A stretch of DNA of 64,000 bases from Anthonomus grandis grandis. Taxonomy: Eukaryota > Arthropoda > Insecta > Coleoptera > Curculionidae. Of the stretch, positions 42,714-54,065 are shown one piece after another. The notes beneath the pieces were generated by a model, which was not told where the DNA came from, did no database searches, and worked only from the letters and a program-made list of their open reading frames with translations. A program made the position numbers and the translations under genes. Position 1 is the first letter of the stretch. Every line of letters begins with the position of its first letter. The DNA is taken from contig NC_065550.1 of assembly GCF_022605725.1 (NCBI RefSeq), positions 5,642,001-5,706,000 on the forward strand, in the 5' to 3' direction.

Positions 42714-43573
42714 ATGTCTCCCATAACTAATGAACAGATCTTTCAACTATTGCAAGAGGTGAAGCTGCAAAGTAATGCTATTAAGATAGATGTGCAGACT
42801 ATAAAGGATGATTTGAAGAATTTTAAAGAAAAAATAGAATCTTTGGAAGATAGGATCTTGGAACTGGAAGTAAAAAAATTGGAAGTTAGTAAAAAATTGC
42901 AAAGGATTGAACAATCCAGTAAGAGGAATCAAGTTATCGTTTTTGGACTGCAAGAAAATGAAGATAATTTGGAAGACATAATTTATCAACTGTTAAGTGA
43001 CACGTTGTCAGTCAAATAAATCTGCAAAGTATTGACAATATTTACAGAGTTGGCAAAAAAGAAAAGGCCAATAGACCAGTTATTATTAGGTTTACTCGTT
43101 TCCTAGATAAGAAATCGGTACTGAAGAACTTATATAAATTAAAGGGTACTGGGATTACAATTGCCAATGATCTAACTGCCCAACAACAGCAAGAGCAAAA
43201 AATTATTTACAAATTTTTTAAATTAGCCAAAAGTAAAGGTTTCACGGCAAAAATATCACAGAACCAACTAATAGTTAACGAAGAAGTGTTTAGTGTAACC
43301 GATCTGATAGAGGCCGACGAGGTATCCTTTTCAGAATTCTTTATAAATAAGAAACAGCTAACTCGTAACAATAGTGCACCTTCAACGCCATCCCGTGTCA
43401 ATACTGAAAAGGAAAAATCACCACTTAAGACCTCTCAGGTAGCTCCACCAATCAGGGTTAATCAGAATCAAAATAAATCAGGAAAGAGCCAGGAAATCGT
43501 CATAAACAGCACTCCCACGGTTTTAAATCGTATTCTTACCAGAACGCTAGAACCATTTCTACCTCCAGTTTAG
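42714..43573 (+). pseudogene. LINE ORF1 (coiled coil, RRM-like), one frameshift
   Basis: MSPITNEQIFQLLQEVKLQS starts a coiled-coil region (KEKIESLEDRILELEVKKLE), followed by the RRM-like domain: NQVIVFGLQENEDNLED, YRVGKKEKANRPVIIRFTRF, ITIANDLTAQQQQEQKIIYK and KISQNQLIVNEEVFSV. A one-base frameshift at about 43017 separates the two halves. It ends LEPFLPPV with TAG. Confidence 0.8.
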
Positions 43574-43749
43574 AAAAAGGAACAAAAAGCAAAAAAACAA
43601 AATAAAGGTGTACATTATTTTTTGCATGTGAACAGAATAAGTCTTAGTTTAGTAAACCTTAGTTTTAAGATTATAAGAAGAAGTTTTTAGTTCTTTTTTT
43701 CTGGTTTTCTTTTGTCTCACTTCAAATAATTGTTTAGGGTAGGTACAAT

Positions 43750-46536
43750 ATGTCTTTACGTATTTCTCAAATTAATGTTAGATCACTAGTTCCGCATTTG
43801 GACGAGTTTAAGACTACCATTTTCAACAATAATTTCGACATTGTTGGTGTGACTGAAACTTGGCTAGGTCCAGATATACCAAACAATAATATAAAACTAA
43901 ATAATTATACCTTAAAAAGATGCGATGGGGCGTATGGCCGCGGGGGCGGCGTGGCTCTTTATATTAGAAATCAGTTTAAAACTGAAATTCTCTTTTCTGA
44001 GAGTCATGAGTTTTTAGAATGTATCTGGGCAAAAATTACAATAAAGAAAGAACATTTTGTTATTGGAATAATTTATAGACCACCTAGATCGAATATTCAG
44101 CAGTTTTTAAACAGAATGGAGGACCTTGTTTCTAACTTGTTTTCTTTGTATAACAACATATTTTGTATAAGAGACTTTAATATTGATATGTTACAATGCG
44201 ATAATCTTTTCACAAAAAAGTTAGTTTCGATGTTTGAGCCCTTTAATTTGAAAGTTATAATGGAGCCAACCAGAGTCACGAAGTCTTCTAGTTCCCTAAT
44301 TGATTTAATAGTCACTAATTATGACCAAATTAAAAGCACTGGTGTTATCTGTTCTGATTTTTCCGACCACTTCGTAGTCTATTGTGAGATACAAATGGCC
44401 AAATTAAATTATAAACCAAGAACTATCATTTCTAGAAATCTAAAAAATATAAACTATAACCTATTTAAAAATGACCTTCAATCGATACCGTTTAATAATG
44501 TTTAAAATATCGTTGATGTTAATCAAAAAGTCGTATTTATTAACAACGCTATAACTAGCCTATTTGATATTCACGCTCCTCTTAAAACAATTACATTACC
44601 TAAAAAACCTTTCCTACCCTGGATTACAGAGAATATTAAGAAAATGCAGAAATTAAGAGATGCAGCTCTTCAGCAGTTTAAACGCACTAAACGTCCAGAA
44701 AAATGGGAATATTATAAATCATTAAGAAACTTAACAACAGCTTCAATAAGAATGGAACGCAAAGCCTATTATAAGCACAAATTTAAAAATTGCAGTACTC
44801 GAGAAAAATGGGAGGAACTTAATAAACTAACTCCGTCTAAGAAAAAAGATATTCCGGTGCAGTTTAATGATGTTGATCAATTTAACAATTTTTTTATAAA
44901 CTCTACTATCTCAAACCAGCCTTTAGATCAGGAACTTTTAAATTTTTATTCAACCAATAAAAAAAGTGACATAGATTTCTCTTTGCAGTTCAGAGCAGTG
45001 GAAAATTATGAGGTATTTAACATAATTAAAAAAATAAAAAGTAAAGCCTTTGGATCAGACGGTCTTAACATAACTCTTCTTGAGCTTTGCTGTCCTCATA
45101 TTTGCGAATATATTACACACATAATAAATAAATGCTTAGAAACTAACTATTTTCCCAATTGTTGGAAGGAAGCCATTGTCTTACCCCTTCAAAAATAAGT
45201 AACCCTATTGACTATACACATTTTCGATCCATTAGTGTGCTACCAACTATGTCTAAAATATTAGAACGCGTATTGGATGTACAAATAAGGAACCATATTA
45301 ATAGATTTTCAATATTACCCATTAAGCAATCTGGATTTCGCAGTGGATATAGTTGCGCAACAGCAATGGCAGATATTACCGATGACATTTTTCGTGCCCG
45401 AGATAATAACAAAGTCACCGCTCTGGTATTGCTAGATTTTACTAAAACCTTTGATTTTTTAAATCATCAAATATTGCTAGCCTTACTGCACTACATAGGA
45501 TTCTCAAATCATGCTATAGCTTTAATAAAGTCATTTCTAAGTAATAGGTCTCAAATGGTAAAAATTGATGCAACCTTTTCAAGTCGTCTTTCAGTTTTTA
45601 ATGGGGTGCCTCAAGGTAGTATATTGGGGCCACTACTATTTAGTATTTATACAACATGCTTTCCTCAATATCTTGAATACTGTAAGTATCACTTCTATGC
45701 AGATGATACGCAGTTGTACCACTCCTTTGCACCTTCTGATTATTTAACTGCTTTGAACCATATAAATGCTGATCTTGATGCACTTGTTAAAGTCTCTAGT
45801 AAGCATATGTTAAAATTAAACCCTAAAAAATGTGTAGTTATTCTCTTTGGAAGTATCGTTCAAATAAGGACTATTTATGAAGAATTTTCTTTGTTTGTTG
45901 GACATCAAAAACTTCAAGTAGTTGAGAGCACCAAGAGCTTGGGTTTAACACTCGATTCACAGCTAAAGTTTAGTGGACACATATCAAATAACCTTAAAAA
46001 GTCGTATTGTGCTCTAAAAACCATGTACCCTCATCGACATTACTTAGATCTGAATATTAAACGTGAGCTATGCGACTCTCTTGTGTTGTCAAATTTTAAT
46101 CATTGTGATGTGGTTTATGGACCTTGCCTAGATGGTCAAGACTCCTATAGAGTTCAAAAAATGCAAAACTCTTGTATTCGTTTTATTTATGGCACTAATA
46201 GGCGAGGTCATGTATCACATAAGCTTAATGATCTTAAGTAGCTTAATATGTTTAATAGACGTAAGCTACATTCCAGTGGCTATTTTATAAAATTATTAAA
46301 TACCGCAGTCCTCCCTACCTATACAACAAAATTACATTTCGGACAGACATTCATCACTTAAATTTAAGAAGTAAATCTTTAACTATTCCTAAACACAAAA
46401 ATCAATTTTTCAAAAAATCATTCTCTTATAATATTTCTCATATCATTAATGCGCTACCACCCGATATAACTGATATTTCGAATTCCATTTATAGATTCAA
46501 AACAAAAGTAAGGCAAATCTTATTGGATAATCAGTG
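43750..46536 (+). pseudogene. LINE ORF2 (endonuclease plus reverse transcriptase), lightly damaged
   Basis: About 928 codons. Endonuclease: ISQINVRSLVPHLDEFKT, VGVTETWLG, GRGGGVALYIR, YRPPRSNIQ, FCIRDFNIDML (the Gly of GDFN changed to Arg) and SDFSDHFVVY. Linker and reverse transcriptase: KSKAFGSDGLNITLLEL, LDFTKTFDFLNH (motif A), FNGVPQGSILGPLLFSIYTT (motif B), FYADDTQLYHSF (motif C). Lesions: stops at 44503-44505 and 46239-46241 and frameshifts near 45190 and 46310. The GDFN change would also affect catalysis. Confidence 0.85.
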
Positions 46537-46942
46537 ACATGCATATTAGAGCTAGAAGATTTATTTTTCATTTTTCTTGTTTATAAATTGTAATTGAATG
46601 GCTAGTATTAGATATATTCTTCCGTATTTAATTGTTGTATTGTTGTAATCTGTACCAAATCATCAACTACCTAGATGTAATGTATGTACATTATATCTAG
46701 TAGTTAGTTTAATTTATTAGTTGTTAGTTTAATTCGTTAGTTTTATTTAAGAAGTAGTTTAGTTTAAAAAGTTTTTTATGTTGTAGCTATGTAGGTAGAA
46801 CAGAACCTGCATTTTCAATGCAGGAGTCTGATACATTAGCTTTTATTTACCTCAATTATTGAATACACCTGTAAGTTTATATTCTATGTAATTTCCATGG
46901 TACATAATAAACGTTATTATTATTATTATTATTTTTACTTAC

Positions 46943-47130
46943 TTGTATCACAACAGTATCCTCCTCATCAGCAACATTATCAAATTGCTCTACGATAACA
47001 TTGATATTTCCCATTGGAATAGGATCACTGACCGGCAACATAACCGCTGAATCTGGACGCAATCTGGGTGCTCCTGGACGGGCGCTTGGTGGGCGCACGC
47101 TTGGTGGTCGAAGACTGCTTGATGGGCGCG
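46943..47130 (-). CDS. TRAF3IP1: IFT54 exon 4
   Basis: The acceptor is TCTACTTTAG. With the last base of exon 3 it begins ARPSS, then LRPPSVRPPSARPGAPRLRP, DSAVMLPVSDPI, INVIVEQFDN and ADEEDTVVIQ. The RP-rich block followed by an acidic DEED stretch is typical of the middle of TRAF3IP1. It ends in phase 0 before GTAAGTAA. A LINE tail begins only about 9 bases into the intron. Confidence 0.86.
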
Positions 47131-47829
47131 CTAAAGTAGACCATTTTTTATTTATATTGTAATATTGAAATCAAGTCAAAAAAGTTTTGTTATAAAAGAT
47201 AAACAAATCTTATTAACAAAACCAGTTTTTCAGGTCAATCTACAAAGTCTCTAATAATTGGTTAATATTATAATAGGCCTTTTTTTCGGAGTAAATAAGT
47301 AAAAAAAAATTAATCGAAGGAAAAAAAAGCAAAGTGTTACTCACTAAATTACATTGTTAATTTTTTAGCAAATAGGTATGTATTTTGATTTTAGCAGAAA
47401 CGATACGAATATCCTATTTGAATAAAAAAGGACTAATGCGATACACTCTTAAAAATCTATTTTAATTATTTATATACATCAAATATTAATTTTTGCAATA
47501 AAAAAATTGAGGCGTCACAAAGCAAAATTTGTCTTATCCACTTTTTTTTAAAAATGTCGCTAAAATATTGCAAAATATTATTATGCTACCCTCTACGCTT
47601 TAGTAAAATAATTTTGCAGCAAAACTCGCTTAAAGCCATTCAAATCTCGCAATGAAATTTGGGTTCCCAAGCAAAACTTGCTATATCCATTCGCGCTGAC
47701 AGATCAAACCTCTCCTTTTCCGCTTTGCCAATGAAATCGCTTTATTACGATTTCTCCCGCAACCTTGCATGAATATAGACAGTGCTTCTAAGACGTTAAA
47801 GAAGTTTGTTGTTTTTATTTTGTTTTTTC
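47131..47829. other. IFT54 intron 3, 3' part
   Basis: AT-rich intron sequence between exon 4 and the LINE. No open frame or inverted pair was seen. Confidence 0.5.
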
Positions 47830-47835
47830 AAACTA

Positions 47836-48260
47836 GGGCCTACGAACAGAAAATTGAGAGTATGATGGAGGAACTTAGGGAAAAGGATAGACACTTACAG
47901 AGAATTCGTAGAAATAGTCTGGTTTTTGAAGATAAAGTGATTGAAGCGGAAAGAAAGTTTTCATCGACACTTGATATTCTCAATAAAAAAAATGACGAAC
48001 TTAGTTACGAAATTGATAATTTTAAAATTAAGGAACATGATCTGAATTTGTTGGTAAAGTCTCTGGAAACGGGAAAAAATGGATCTTTCACTCAAAATGG
48101 ACAAATTAACGGATTTAAATAAGGACCTAATTACCGACATTCACGCTATAGAAAAGGAGAGTCTTGCATATAAGCATCATATTTCTTTGCTACAAAGAGA
48201 TGTTGATGAGTATTCTTCTATTAATGAAGAGATGGTGACTTCTATAAGAGTCACCATATA
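47836..48260 (+). pseudogene. coiled-coil ORF1-type fragment of a LINE
   Basis: RAYEQKIESMMEELREKDRH, KVIEAERKFSSTLDILNKKN, then after a one-base shift LSLKMDKLTDLNKDLITDIH and HISLLQRDVDEYSSINEEMV. Heptad-rich and almost entirely charged. It is assigned to the LINE because it precedes the SGNH-like and endonuclease regions in the same orientation. An exon of an unrelated host gene is a less likely alternative. Confidence 0.5.
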
Positions 48261-48261
48261 A

Positions 48262-48740
48262 AGCCACATTTTGGAGATTTGAAAAGATCTAGGGCTTTTC
48301 CCTAAACCTTTTTTTATTCCCTATTACCCTATAGCAGCCTCACTATAGGTTTACAGGCAAGGGTGGCTTGGCCGTAATAGGTTGAGTAGAGAACCACTTG
48401 ATTGTAGAATTCAATACTAGTTTATTCACAAAAATTAACAACTATTTATATCAGTCTTAAGATAACAATTCGAGGTAATTATACAAATCAAGGTGAGCAT
48501 CGTAATCATAATTTTAACTATTTACTAATTTCGACCTTGCGAACTTATAGCAAACGTGAGCTTAAAATCTATCGCAAACACCTTGACCGGCTAATATCAA
48601 CAATTTTATATAAATATGTATGAATATTTAAAACTACCAAAAAATGTAAAATATTTAAAAAATGTCGTTTAGACACTCTTGAAAACTCAGCAGGTGGTAT
48701 CAACAGTCACTGACTCTAGGAATATGCGTACTGAGATCAA
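48262..48740. other. possible insertion between LINE domains
   Basis: Composition differs from the LINE and no coding frame continues. It may be an inserted LTR-like or MITE-like fragment. No terminal repeats were found. Confidence 0.35.
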
Positions 48741-48754
48741 TAAACATGATGATA

Positions 48755-49190
48755 TTCGTCCAAAGCTTCTGTTTGTGGCTGGAAAATATAATATATTGTT
48801 TATTAAGCTTTTACGTAACAAAATGGGACATGTGTACAACATTCAATATTTCTAAAACCTGGTTGCTTGACTCGTGGTTTGGTACTAACTGCTTCTGCTC
48901 TTGCTTCCAATTTTACCAAGAACGATTTAGTGATCTTGTGGTTGAACGGAACATATTCTCCTACATCTATTATTAACGATTTTATCATTCCCTGTAAACA
49001 CACTACTTTCCTCGTTATGACAAGCCCTTGTTTTGGACCAAGTTGCAGTGTTGTATATAATAGCAATCTGTCATTATATAAAGCTTTCCATAAAAACAAC
49101 ATTGACCTAAGTCGAATACTTGAATGCAATTATGCTAATCATTTGGCTTGTATATTACATGGTCACATAAAAAATATTTTCTAAACCCAC
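48755..49190 (+). pseudogene. SGNH-hydrolase-like domain in LINE
   Basis: The reading KLLFVAGKYNILFIKLLRNK, then FTKNDLVILWLNGTYSP, HTTFLVMTSPCFG and YKAFHKNNIDLSRILECN follows the block order of the SGNH/esterase-like domain encoded between the coiled coil and endonuclease in some LINEs. Catalytic residues are not identifiable with certainty. One stop at about 48855. Confidence 0.45.
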
Positions 49191-49339
49191 TGCATAATTC
49201 TAAGCATCTAAAACTAAATATATCACCTAATTTTGTCGAAAGCGTGAGAACTGCGTCTGAGCGTGTGACTGGTTCTGACTCTTTTTTATAGATGAGACCG
49301 TAGAGATTGAAGCTCCCTTTCATTCAACTGCAATATCAA

Positions 49340-50040
49340 AATTAAAGCATTGTAGTGCATTTTTATTAAATATTCAATCCCTTCGGAATAAGGTGAATGA
49401 GCTTCAACTTCTGCTTGCTTATTTTAATTTTCCTGACATTGTTATATTAACAGAACTTTGGCTTAGACCTAATGAATGTTTTTGTATTGATGAGTATGTA
49501 CCACTGTCAGTTTATTATAGACAAAACCCTCTGCATGGAGGGACTGCTGTTCTAATTAGGAGACATTTTCAAAACTTTTTCTGTACTGTTGATAGTAAGT
49601 TTGGTGAGGCCTCAGTTAAATGAGTTTTTGAGTGTTCGGTGTGTTTTTGTAAATTGTTTAATATGTACGTTATTTGTATATACCGCCCGCCCGCTGGGGA
49701 TATCAGTGTGTTTCTTGACAGGTTAGATTGTCTTCTGTCCCAGCTCCCTATTCACTCGCGTGTTATCTTGGCTGGAGATTTTAATATTAATTATTCAGAG
49801 GTTTCCTTACCGCAAAGAATTTCTCTTGATGGAATCTTCAAATCATTTGCACTCAATATGCATGTTAATGCACCCACTCGTATTTCGTCCTCTTCATCGA
49901 CCACTATTGACTATTTCTGCAGTCATTTGGACGGTGTTACCTGGTTCAGGGCACTCAGTGGGTATATCGAATCACGAGAGGGTGTATGTCCAATACCCTG
50001 ATGACTTTAAAAACAAATCTGGCCGCCGCATTGGGAGAGT
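49340..50040 (+). pseudogene. LINE endonuclease domain
   Basis: HCSAFLLNIQSLRNKVNELQ, DIVILTELWLRPNE (catalytic Glu), GGTAVLIRRHF, YVICIYRPPAGDISVFLDRL, VILAGDFNINYSE (GDFN), TTIDYFCSHL, then PGSGHSVGISNHERV (SDH as SNH) in a shifted frame. A stop at 49621-49623 interrupts the frame. Confidence 0.78.
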
Positions 50041-50581
50041 ATTTAGTGGAAACAATTTGAATTTATTTTCTCAATCCATTTCGTCTGTTTATTTACGTGG
50101 GCTAACAAGCTTAAGCTGCTAATAACAATCAATCCTAAATTTTTGGCTTCATCCACTAGGCTGGTACTGGTATATTTTTATTTTGGATTTTAAGAGGATC
50201 CTCTTTGGTTATTCCTTGCTATTTCTAGTTGAATTTTATTGGATCCTAAGAAAAGAGCACATGATTTTTTCTTTCTGTAACTGAAGATCTAAGCACACTA
50301 TACTAAATTTCTAAAGACCATGCTCTCCACTTGAATCCAAGTAAATCATTTGTAATGTTTTTTGGCAGACCTATTGATATAAAACATCTAAAAGAGTTAT
50401 GTTAAAGATTGATAATGAGATTCTTCCTATGAAAATAGAATGCAAAAATTTGGGTCTTATTTAAGGTAACGAATTAAGATTTGAAAACATATTTCTATGT
50501 GCATGTATAGGGAACCTACGTGCCTTATATACCTCCAGACATTTCCTTTATCGAAAAACTAAAAAAGTTTTATGCGATTTA

Positions 50582-50940
50582 ATGGTTCTCTCTGTTTTTA
50601 ATCATTGTGATGCTGTTTATGGACCTTGTTTAAGTGCGGAGTATTGTGCGAAAATAGAACGAGTTCAAAAATATTGTTTAAGATTTATGCATGGAATTTG
50701 CCGTGGAGAACCAGCAAGTCATAAACTGGGGGCCACCGGGTGGGTAAATATGAAACACACACGTTTTATTCATAGATGTGTATTGTATAATAAAATAATA
50801 AAGTTAAAGTCTCCTTAATACTTGTTTCAAAAAATCACATTCAGGACAGATGTGAACACCCTTAATTTGCGATTCAATGGGATCATCATACCTAGACATC
50901 AATCCGCAAAATTCGAGAGATTTTTACATATGACCTGACT
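50582..50940 (+). pseudogene. LINE reverse transcriptase C-terminus
   Basis: VLSVFNHCDAVYGPCLSAEY, IERVQKYCLRFMHGICRGEP and MKHTRFIHRCVLYNKIIK: the C-terminal domain, related to the one in the LINE at 42640-46934. The palm with YADD is missing. Confidence 0.7.
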
Positions 50941-51308
50941 AAAGTATTTAATAGTCTACCCTCTACCCTACAAGTCTGCTCTATTCTTCTATAGTCTCTC
51001 TAACCATATTAAAAACTATGTATCGTCGTCCTTGCCCCAATCTTCTTAATTTAATAGCTAAATCCGCCAATAATCAAATCTTGTACCCACACATCATCTA
51101 GTTTTATGATAGATTATAAAAAAAAAAAAATTTTTTTTCTTGAATTTGTTAGCTTTAGGATCTTCTTTTATTTTACTGAAAGAATACTAGTTGAACAAAT
51201 TATGTTCAACTGCACTCTTGCCTTTTCATTGTATTTGCATATACTTCAATAAAGATTGTTATTATCATTATTATTATTATTTTTATTATTATTATTATTA
51301 TTATTATT

Positions 51309-52640
51309 CTGCAATTTTGTTTCCATATCAGCCACATACAAGGAAATTAATAAAGATCCTTGTGGCATTCCAGTATTTAAATATACATAATTTGATTTTG
51401 AAATTGAGGGTTGACTTTTAATAACAACGCAACAGAATCTATCACAAAGATAGGAATTTGCAAATCAATGCAATTTTTTAAATAACATAATATGTTATTT
51501 AAAAAATTAAAAAAATTAAAAAATTATTATGATTAAGTGTATTAAATGCTTTAATAATCCAAGTAGTTGTACTGAATTGTAAACGAAAACCGGACTGGCA
51601 GCTTGTAATGATATGAGAATCGTAAAATTCTATAATCTGATTATAAATGTCTTTCCAAAATTTTGGGAACAAGCGGTAAAATACAAATAGACCTTAAATT
51701 TTAGAGGTCCTTAGGATCGGAAACATTCTAGTGGCTTGATTATAGCTTTTTTCCACAAGTCAGGAACTGTATTTTTCGAAATACACGTAATAATAATATT
51801 TAAAGGCGGTTTTTTGAATAAACGTAAACATGAGGTTAAATCTCTTATAGAAAGATAATCTCCAACAGAGTTGATACATCAGTATAAGTCATAGTAAGAT
51901 CATTAGTTTTACTAGATTTGATTGATCTATTAACTTGAAACTAAGCCTATTATTAATAACGTTTGAGATATTTATTCTGATAAAAAAGGAAAGGGGTCAT
52001 TAGAAGTACTAACAGGTAAATTATTTTATTAAGCAAAGTAGTCATTAAATATATTACCATCATTTAAATTAGAAATGTATAATATTTAATTTGTTTACAG
52101 TATTTTTTGAAAGTATTCTTTTCATTGATTATGGCATTATTACTAAAATTATGACAGTAATTGGTACAATTTTCCGTTTTATACTTTTTAACATCTTTTA
52201 TAAGCTTAATCTCTCAAATTAATATGTAATTTAATATTACTGAGGATACATGGAGTATATAGCCTATCCGGTAATTTTTTGAATTACGATGATGCATATT
52301 TATTAATTAAATTTTTGATATTAGTATTAAAAATATGTATTTTAATAATAATGTTATTTGAATGATAAAACATTTCCCGTGGAACCTGAAAAGCTTCTTG
52401 TTCAAAGAAAATATTGCTAATAATATTATTATAGTTTCTATACCTTAGATATTTCATTTTATCTTTATGTACTGTCATATTAAAAGTGAACCAAATAACG
52501 ATCTGATATTATATTAGAAATAGGTAGAGATGCAGTTTTTTTATACTAAATTCAAGATTTGCACTAAATATATAAGTCGCTAGAATATTTTCGCGGCCAT
52601 TCATTCCCTACAAATTTATTATGTATTTATTTATTGGAGT
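51309..52640 (-). pseudogene. decayed LINE reverse transcriptase remnant
   Basis: Minus-strand scraps: TGMPQGSLLISLYVADM (motif B, about 51380), SCQSGFRLQFSTTTWIIKAF, NTLNHN (about 51620-51520) and fingers-like pieces to about 52050. Beyond that no motif is seen. Highly degenerate. Confidence 0.5.
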
Positions 52641-52753
52641 TGATTAATTGGAAGAATCATGGGGATTCCGAAAGACTGGCAGAAGTGACCGAGGGAGTAC
52701 CCAACAATTCACACCAAACACGATTCATGTAACAAATAAAAAAAGAACAAAAA

Positions 52754-52936
52754 TTAAATTAAATGTTCAAAATGGTGGCCATTCACGGGTTGACAATATC
52801 TATATTTTTTTGTCAACAGTATATGCATTTTTTCTTGGGGTGGTAGGTTTTTGCAAAACATAGAGCATGTATTTAATAACCTGATTACGCACCCAACCCA
52901 ATATCTGGCAACGTGTAGGTTGGTAGCTTTCTGCAT
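52754..52936 (-). pseudogene. mariner-type transposase C-terminal scrap
   Basis: The minus-strand frame ends QPVNGHHFEHLI with TAA, like the ...FEHLL ends of the DD41D-type transposases in the window. Only the last about 15 residues are persuasive. Confidence 0.4.
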
Positions 52937-54065
52937 AACTATTTTTGATTAAAAACCTTAAACATTTTCCTTTTCAGCAGGTAGGGAGTTTTTTCGGCAG
53001 TATAAATTTAGTTATGTACTATCGTGCCGTAAAAAAAACTGGAACAGCAAAATTTCCTGAATCTCTTGGTCTATTAGAATAATATATATTTTGATGTTGT
53101 CAAAGTTAATTTAATTTTGTGACAGCCGCGTCAACAAAATCGTTCTTTCAAAATGCCTGCATTATCTCCTCAACAAAAAGCGATAATATACACTCGTCTG
53201 ACGAATGGAGTTCCTATAAGAAGAATCGCAGAAGAATTGGGCATTAGTAAAAATACCGTTTCCATAGCTAAGGCAAAAATTGCAGAATATGGAGCTATTG
53301 TAAGAAATCCAGGTTCTGGTCGACCAAAAATTTTAAACGACATTCAAGATAGAGAGTTAGTTGGCCTTCTAAGAAACAATCCGTTTGAAACAGCAATAAA
53401 GGCGAAAGAAGACACGCATTTTCCTGGTTCTGCTAATACAGCTTGTAGTAGGATAAGAAATTCGGACTATTAATTAAAAGTTGCAACAAATAAAATATTT
53501 TTGACAAACAGAAAAGATTAGAATTTGCCCATCAATATGCACACCAAAACAACATATGGGAAACGGTAATATTTTCGGATGAAGAACCCTTTCAATCGTG
53601 CAATAATAGCAAAATCCGCGTTTAAAGGCCTTCTAATACCAGATATGATAAAAGATATACACATAAGACTAATCAAAGTGGACGTTCTAGTGTAAACGTT
53701 TGGGCCTAGATTAGTTTTAGATGACCATGCGTTTGTCAAATAGTGCAGGGAAGGCTTAATGCCTTAGGATATTGCATTATCTTGAACAATGTTATGATGC
53801 CATCGGTTGGTGCAGTCTATGGGCAAGATTTTATCTTCCAACTTGATAATGCTCCTATACATACAGCCCGTATAGTTCAAAACTATCTAGACAAAAGACG
53901 AATTCAAGTTTGGCCGTGGCCCTCGAAAAGCACTGATATCAACCCAATTGAAAACGTTTGGGGCAAAATGGCAAAATATATGTATAAAGATAACTTTAGG
54001 CCTAGAAATCAGAATGAGTTACGCCTAAAGATCGATGACGCATGGGACCAAATAACCGAATAATA

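Larger units (their letters stand above)
42640..46934 (+). mobile_element. nearly complete young CR1/Jockey-group LINE
   Basis: Plus strand: ORF1 (42714-43573), ORF2 (43750-46536), 3' UTR and a (TTA)n tail at 46914-46933. Only about five lesions occur in over 3.6 kb of coding sequence. It fills IFT54 intron 4 in antisense orientation, and its tail ends about 9 bases from the exon 4 splice donor. Confidence 0.87.
47830..51308 (+). mobile_element. LINE with coiled-coil ORF1 and SGNH-like domain, decayed
   Basis: Plus strand: coiled coil (47830-48260), a foreign-looking block (48270-48720), SGNH-like region (48755-49190), endonuclease (49340-50040), a gap with heavy decay (50040-50570), reverse transcriptase C-terminus (50580-50940) and an (ATT)n tail (51258-51308). 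It sits in IFT54 intron 3, antisense to the gene. Confidence 0.72.

Noticed and set aside
47836..48260. Coiled-coil frame as a host-gene exon
   Set aside because: Lies on the strand opposite to IFT54, has a frameshift, and precedes LINE domains in the same orientation; kept as LINE ORF1 at moderate confidence.
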